Shown: in pieces, positions 16,115 to 17,279 of the stretch
Layout of the letters: each line of letters starts with the position of its first letter
Numbering within the stretch: the first letter of the stretch is position 1
NCBI GenBank assembly: GCA_040882265.1
Contig: JBBEBO010000150.1
Coordinates: forward strand, 1-17,279
Direction of reading: 5' to 3'
Source of the DNA: Brumimicrobium sp040882265
GTDB lineage: Bacteria > Bacteroidota > Bacteroidia > Flavobacteriales_D > Crocinitomicaceae
Length of the DNA: 17,279 bases
Notes under the pieces: model-generated
Told to the model about the DNA's origin: nothing
What the model saw: only the letters and a program-made list of their open reading frames with translations
Database searches by the model: none
Position numbers and translations under genes: made by a program

Positions 16115-16525
16115 TTATTTTATATCAATTTGTCCTTTTACGAAATCGATGTAGGCGTTTTTTTTGAAGTCAAACCAACTCTGTCGATAGTCTGAAGAGT
16201 CGATTAGGTTCTTAAAATTTTGGAAAGGTCGTCGTCTAGAAAGTCGTTCAATAATTTTGTCACTAAATTCTTTGTCCGTCAGAGCGTAGGCGAAATTCTC
16301 CATCACTTGAAACCCTTGGGTCGAATCCATTTTTTCAAACCTATCATAATTGTCCCAGTCGTTTTCAATTTTGTCGATAGTGTCTTGCCACGGTTCAGAC
16401 TCGAAAAAAAGATCGTCTGGATCTGGGTAGGATTCAATCGTTCCTGTTGGCCGATGGTAGAAACAGGTCATTCCGCAGTCGAGCAGATCTGCAATTTCAA
16501 CGATATGTTCTTTGGTTAATTCCAT
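16115..16525 (-). CDS. UPF0158 family protein
   Basis: A 136-residue acidic cytoplasmic protein of an uncharacterised family. The recognisable pattern is an N-terminal helix, EHIVEIADLLDCGMTCFY, then an acidic middle, then GFQVMENFAYALTDKE, RRRPFQNFKNLI and QSWFDFKKNAY, in the order seen in UPF0158 proteins. Function is unknown. It sits between mazF and higA on the same strand, preceded by a bipartite inverted repeat, and appears to be an accessory gene. No toxin or antitoxin signature is visible, so the neighbourhood gives only weak hints of a stress role. Confidence 0.8.
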   Translation of the reverse strand: MELTKEHIVEIADLLDCGMTCFYHRPTGTIESYPDPDDLFFESEPWQDTIDKIENDWDNYDRFEKMDSTQGFQVMENFAYALTDKEFSDKIIERLSRRRPFQNFKNLIDSSDYRQSWFDFKKNAYIDFVKGQIDIK

Positions 16526-16552
16526 TAGTTATTTTAGCTTATGAACGGTTTG

Positions 16553-16608
16553 GCAAATAAACACATGCGACTACCATGTATCAACGTTCGCCGCTAGTGC
16601 TTATTTGC
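16553..16608. repeat. Bipartite inverted repeat, attC-like candidate
   Basis: Outer arms GCAAATAAACAC (16553-16564) and GTGCTTATTTGC (16597-16608) pair at 11 of 12 positions. Inside them GCGAC (16567-16571) pairs with GTTCGC (16586-16591) with one bulged base. AAC at 16544-16546 and GTT at 16610-16612 flank the arms. Two nested arms with a bulge are the architecture of an integron cassette site (attC), and the site falls directly after the mazEF genes, as a cassette's attC would. The 7-base R-box consensus is not matched well, so a simple cruciform or dispersed repeat remains possible. Confidence 0.4.
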
Positions 16609-16628
16609 TGTTACTTACCGCCCTTTAA

Positions 16629-16952
16629 TTAATCTACAAATGTTTCTCGTATAACTTGTTTGCATAATATTATTTCTTTGTCCGAGAGAGAGCCTAGATC
16701 TTTAATGATCCTAGATTTGTCGATGGCTCGAATCTGGTCGATTACCACCCAGCCAATTTGTTTGTTGTGTTTAATTTTCACCCGAGTCGGATACTTTCTA
16801 CTTTTCGTTGTCATTGGTGCTATGGTGATTGTTCGCAAATTATCATTAATCTCATTAGGCGAAATAATTACACATGGTCTTGTTTTCTTTATCTCACTAC
16901 CTAAAGTAGGATCAAGATTGACCAAAACAATGTCATATTGCTCTAATTCCAT
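16629..16952 (-). CDS. mazF: MazF/PemK-family toxin ribonuclease
   Basis: A 107-residue SH3-like-fold protein. Landmarks are YDIVLVNLDPTLGSEIKKTRP, which fits the start of the MazF family, Arg25 (in the RP pair), VIISPNEIND, and APMTTKSRKYPTRV with Thr48/Thr49 and the conserved YP. In MazF the Arg and Thr are catalytic, and the enzyme cuts mRNA at short sequences to arrest growth until antitoxin is restored. The start codon overlaps the antitoxin gene by 10 bases, the usual translational coupling. All key residues are present, so it looks functional; its cleavage sequence cannot be read from the gene. Confidence 0.93.
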   Translation of the reverse strand: MELEQYDIVLVNLDPTLGSEIKKTRPCVIISPNEINDNLRTITIAPMTTKSRKYPTRVKIKHNKQIGWVVIDQIRAIDKSRIIKDLGSLSDKEIILCKQVIRETFVD

Positions 16953-17188
16953 TCGTCAAAATTTTCATCCTCAAAGACATCGTCAAAAAAAAGTTGGTCG
17001 TCACCCTCCTTGTTCATTCTTTTAAATGCGTTGTCCCATCCCTTTCTAGGCTCACTAATAGGCTTGAGGATAATTTGTCCTTTTTCCAAAATCAATTCAA
17101 TCTTATCAGAAATATTATACTTTTCTAGAATGGCTTTGGGTAGTCGAAAGCCTTTTGAGTTCCCTATTTTTATAATTGAAATTTCCAT
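16943..17188 (-). CDS. mazE: AbrB/MazE-family antitoxin
   Basis: An 81-residue antitoxin with an N-terminal AbrB swapped-hairpin DNA-binding domain (IIKIGNSKGFRLPKAILEKY, then ILEKGQIILKPIS, about residues 4-45). PRKGWDNAFKRM follows, and then an acidic tail (FFDDVFEDENFDEW) that would wrap the MazF toxin. It starts at an ATG. The toxin gene follows with a 10-base overlap. It probably represses its own promoter; a TAnnTTTG promoter and a repeated ATGCAC lie directly upstream. Confidence 0.92.
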   Translation of the reverse strand: MEISIIKIGNSKGFRLPKAILEKYNISDKIELILEKGQIILKPISEPRKGWDNAFKRMNKEGDDQLFFDDVFEDENFDEWN

Positions 17189-17189
17189 A

Positions 17190-17208
17190 ATGCACTTTTT
17201 GTATGCAC
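17190..17208. promoter_or_regulatory. ATGCAC direct repeats, possible MazE operator
   Basis: ATGCAC occurs at 17190-17195 and 17203-17208, 13 bases apart, just between the -7 box and the mazE start codon. The placement suits autorepression by the antitoxin, though binding is only inferred. Confidence 0.35.
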
Positions 17209-17238
17209 AAAGTTATTACATTTTAAATTCTAAAACAA
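17208..17238 (-). promoter_or_regulatory. Bacteroidota-type promoter of mazEF
   Basis: Read on the minus strand, TTG at 17236-17238 (-33 element) is followed after 20 bases by TAACTTTG at 17208-17215, an exact match to the -7 consensus TAnnTTTG. Transcription would begin about 10-15 bases before the mazE ATG at 17188. Confidence 0.7.
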
Positions 17239-17279
17239 GCTTTAATATACTTTTATTGTATTAGGTTGCAGGTAACGTT

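Noticed and set aside
16095..16116. GCCT...AGGC hairpin followed by six T residues on the plus strand
   Set aside because: The stem is only 4 bp plus a mismatch and 2 bp, and no plus-strand gene ends here. On the minus strand there is no T-run after the hairpin.
1..17279. CRISPR array, tRNA, rRNA or complete insertion sequence
   Set aside because: I saw no regularly spaced repeats, cloverleaf-like sequence, rRNA-like stretch or transposase motif anywhere in the window.

Overview
The window looks like chromosomal DNA from a low-GC member of the Bacteroidota, most likely a marine or freshwater Flavobacteriales lineage. The evidence is a type IX secretion pair (PorV-like beta-barrel plus a C25/PorU-like protease with a C-terminal NYPNPF sorting domain), a DUF4290 protein next to murA, a TopB of the type I associate with this phylum, and a TAnnTTTG-type promoter. 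I cannot name a genus from sequence alone.

Layout. (1) 1-519 has no conventional gene. It holds a GC-richer short ORF, a 9-bp-stem hairpin and imperfect terminal inverted repeats at 6-29 and 424-447, which together suggest a small non-autonomous mobile element or dispersed repeat. (2) 520-6769, minus strand: a porV2-like gene overlaps a 1720-residue porU2-like C25 peptidase gene, forming one cell-surface secretion/anchoring unit. (3) 6956-8081, plus strand: pssA (phosphatidylserine synthase) is followed by purS, which is otherwise intact but carries an in-frame TGA at codon 42. (4) 8110-10789, minus strand: a 32-residue membrane peptide, DUF4290, murA and an exported thioredoxin-like protein. 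(5) 10934-11311, minus strand: a small lipoprotein. (6) 11461-15582, plus strand: thyA-folA-topB plus a membrane thioredoxin-like gene, spaced 10, 10 and 1 bases apart. This is a DNA-precursor and DNA-topology operon, in which ThyA makes dihydrofolate and FolA recycles it. (7) 15638-17188, minus strand: small accessory stress genes, namely a mazEF toxin-antitoxin pair with a recognisable promoter, a UPF0158 gene and an orphan HigA-type antitoxin. A strong bipartite inverted repeat lies between mazF and UPF0158 and resembles an integron cassette recombination site (attC).

Most core genes are ordinary. The points that stand out are: the TGA inside purS, together with no TGA used as a stop by any of the 17 genes; TopB with Gly replacing the second Toprim aspartate; MurA with Asp in place of the fosfomycin-target Cys; a GC-rich palindrome inserted in frame in the topB linker; the cassette-like toxin-antitoxin tail; and the repeat element at the left edge. 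I found no CRISPR array, tRNA, rRNA or complete transposase.
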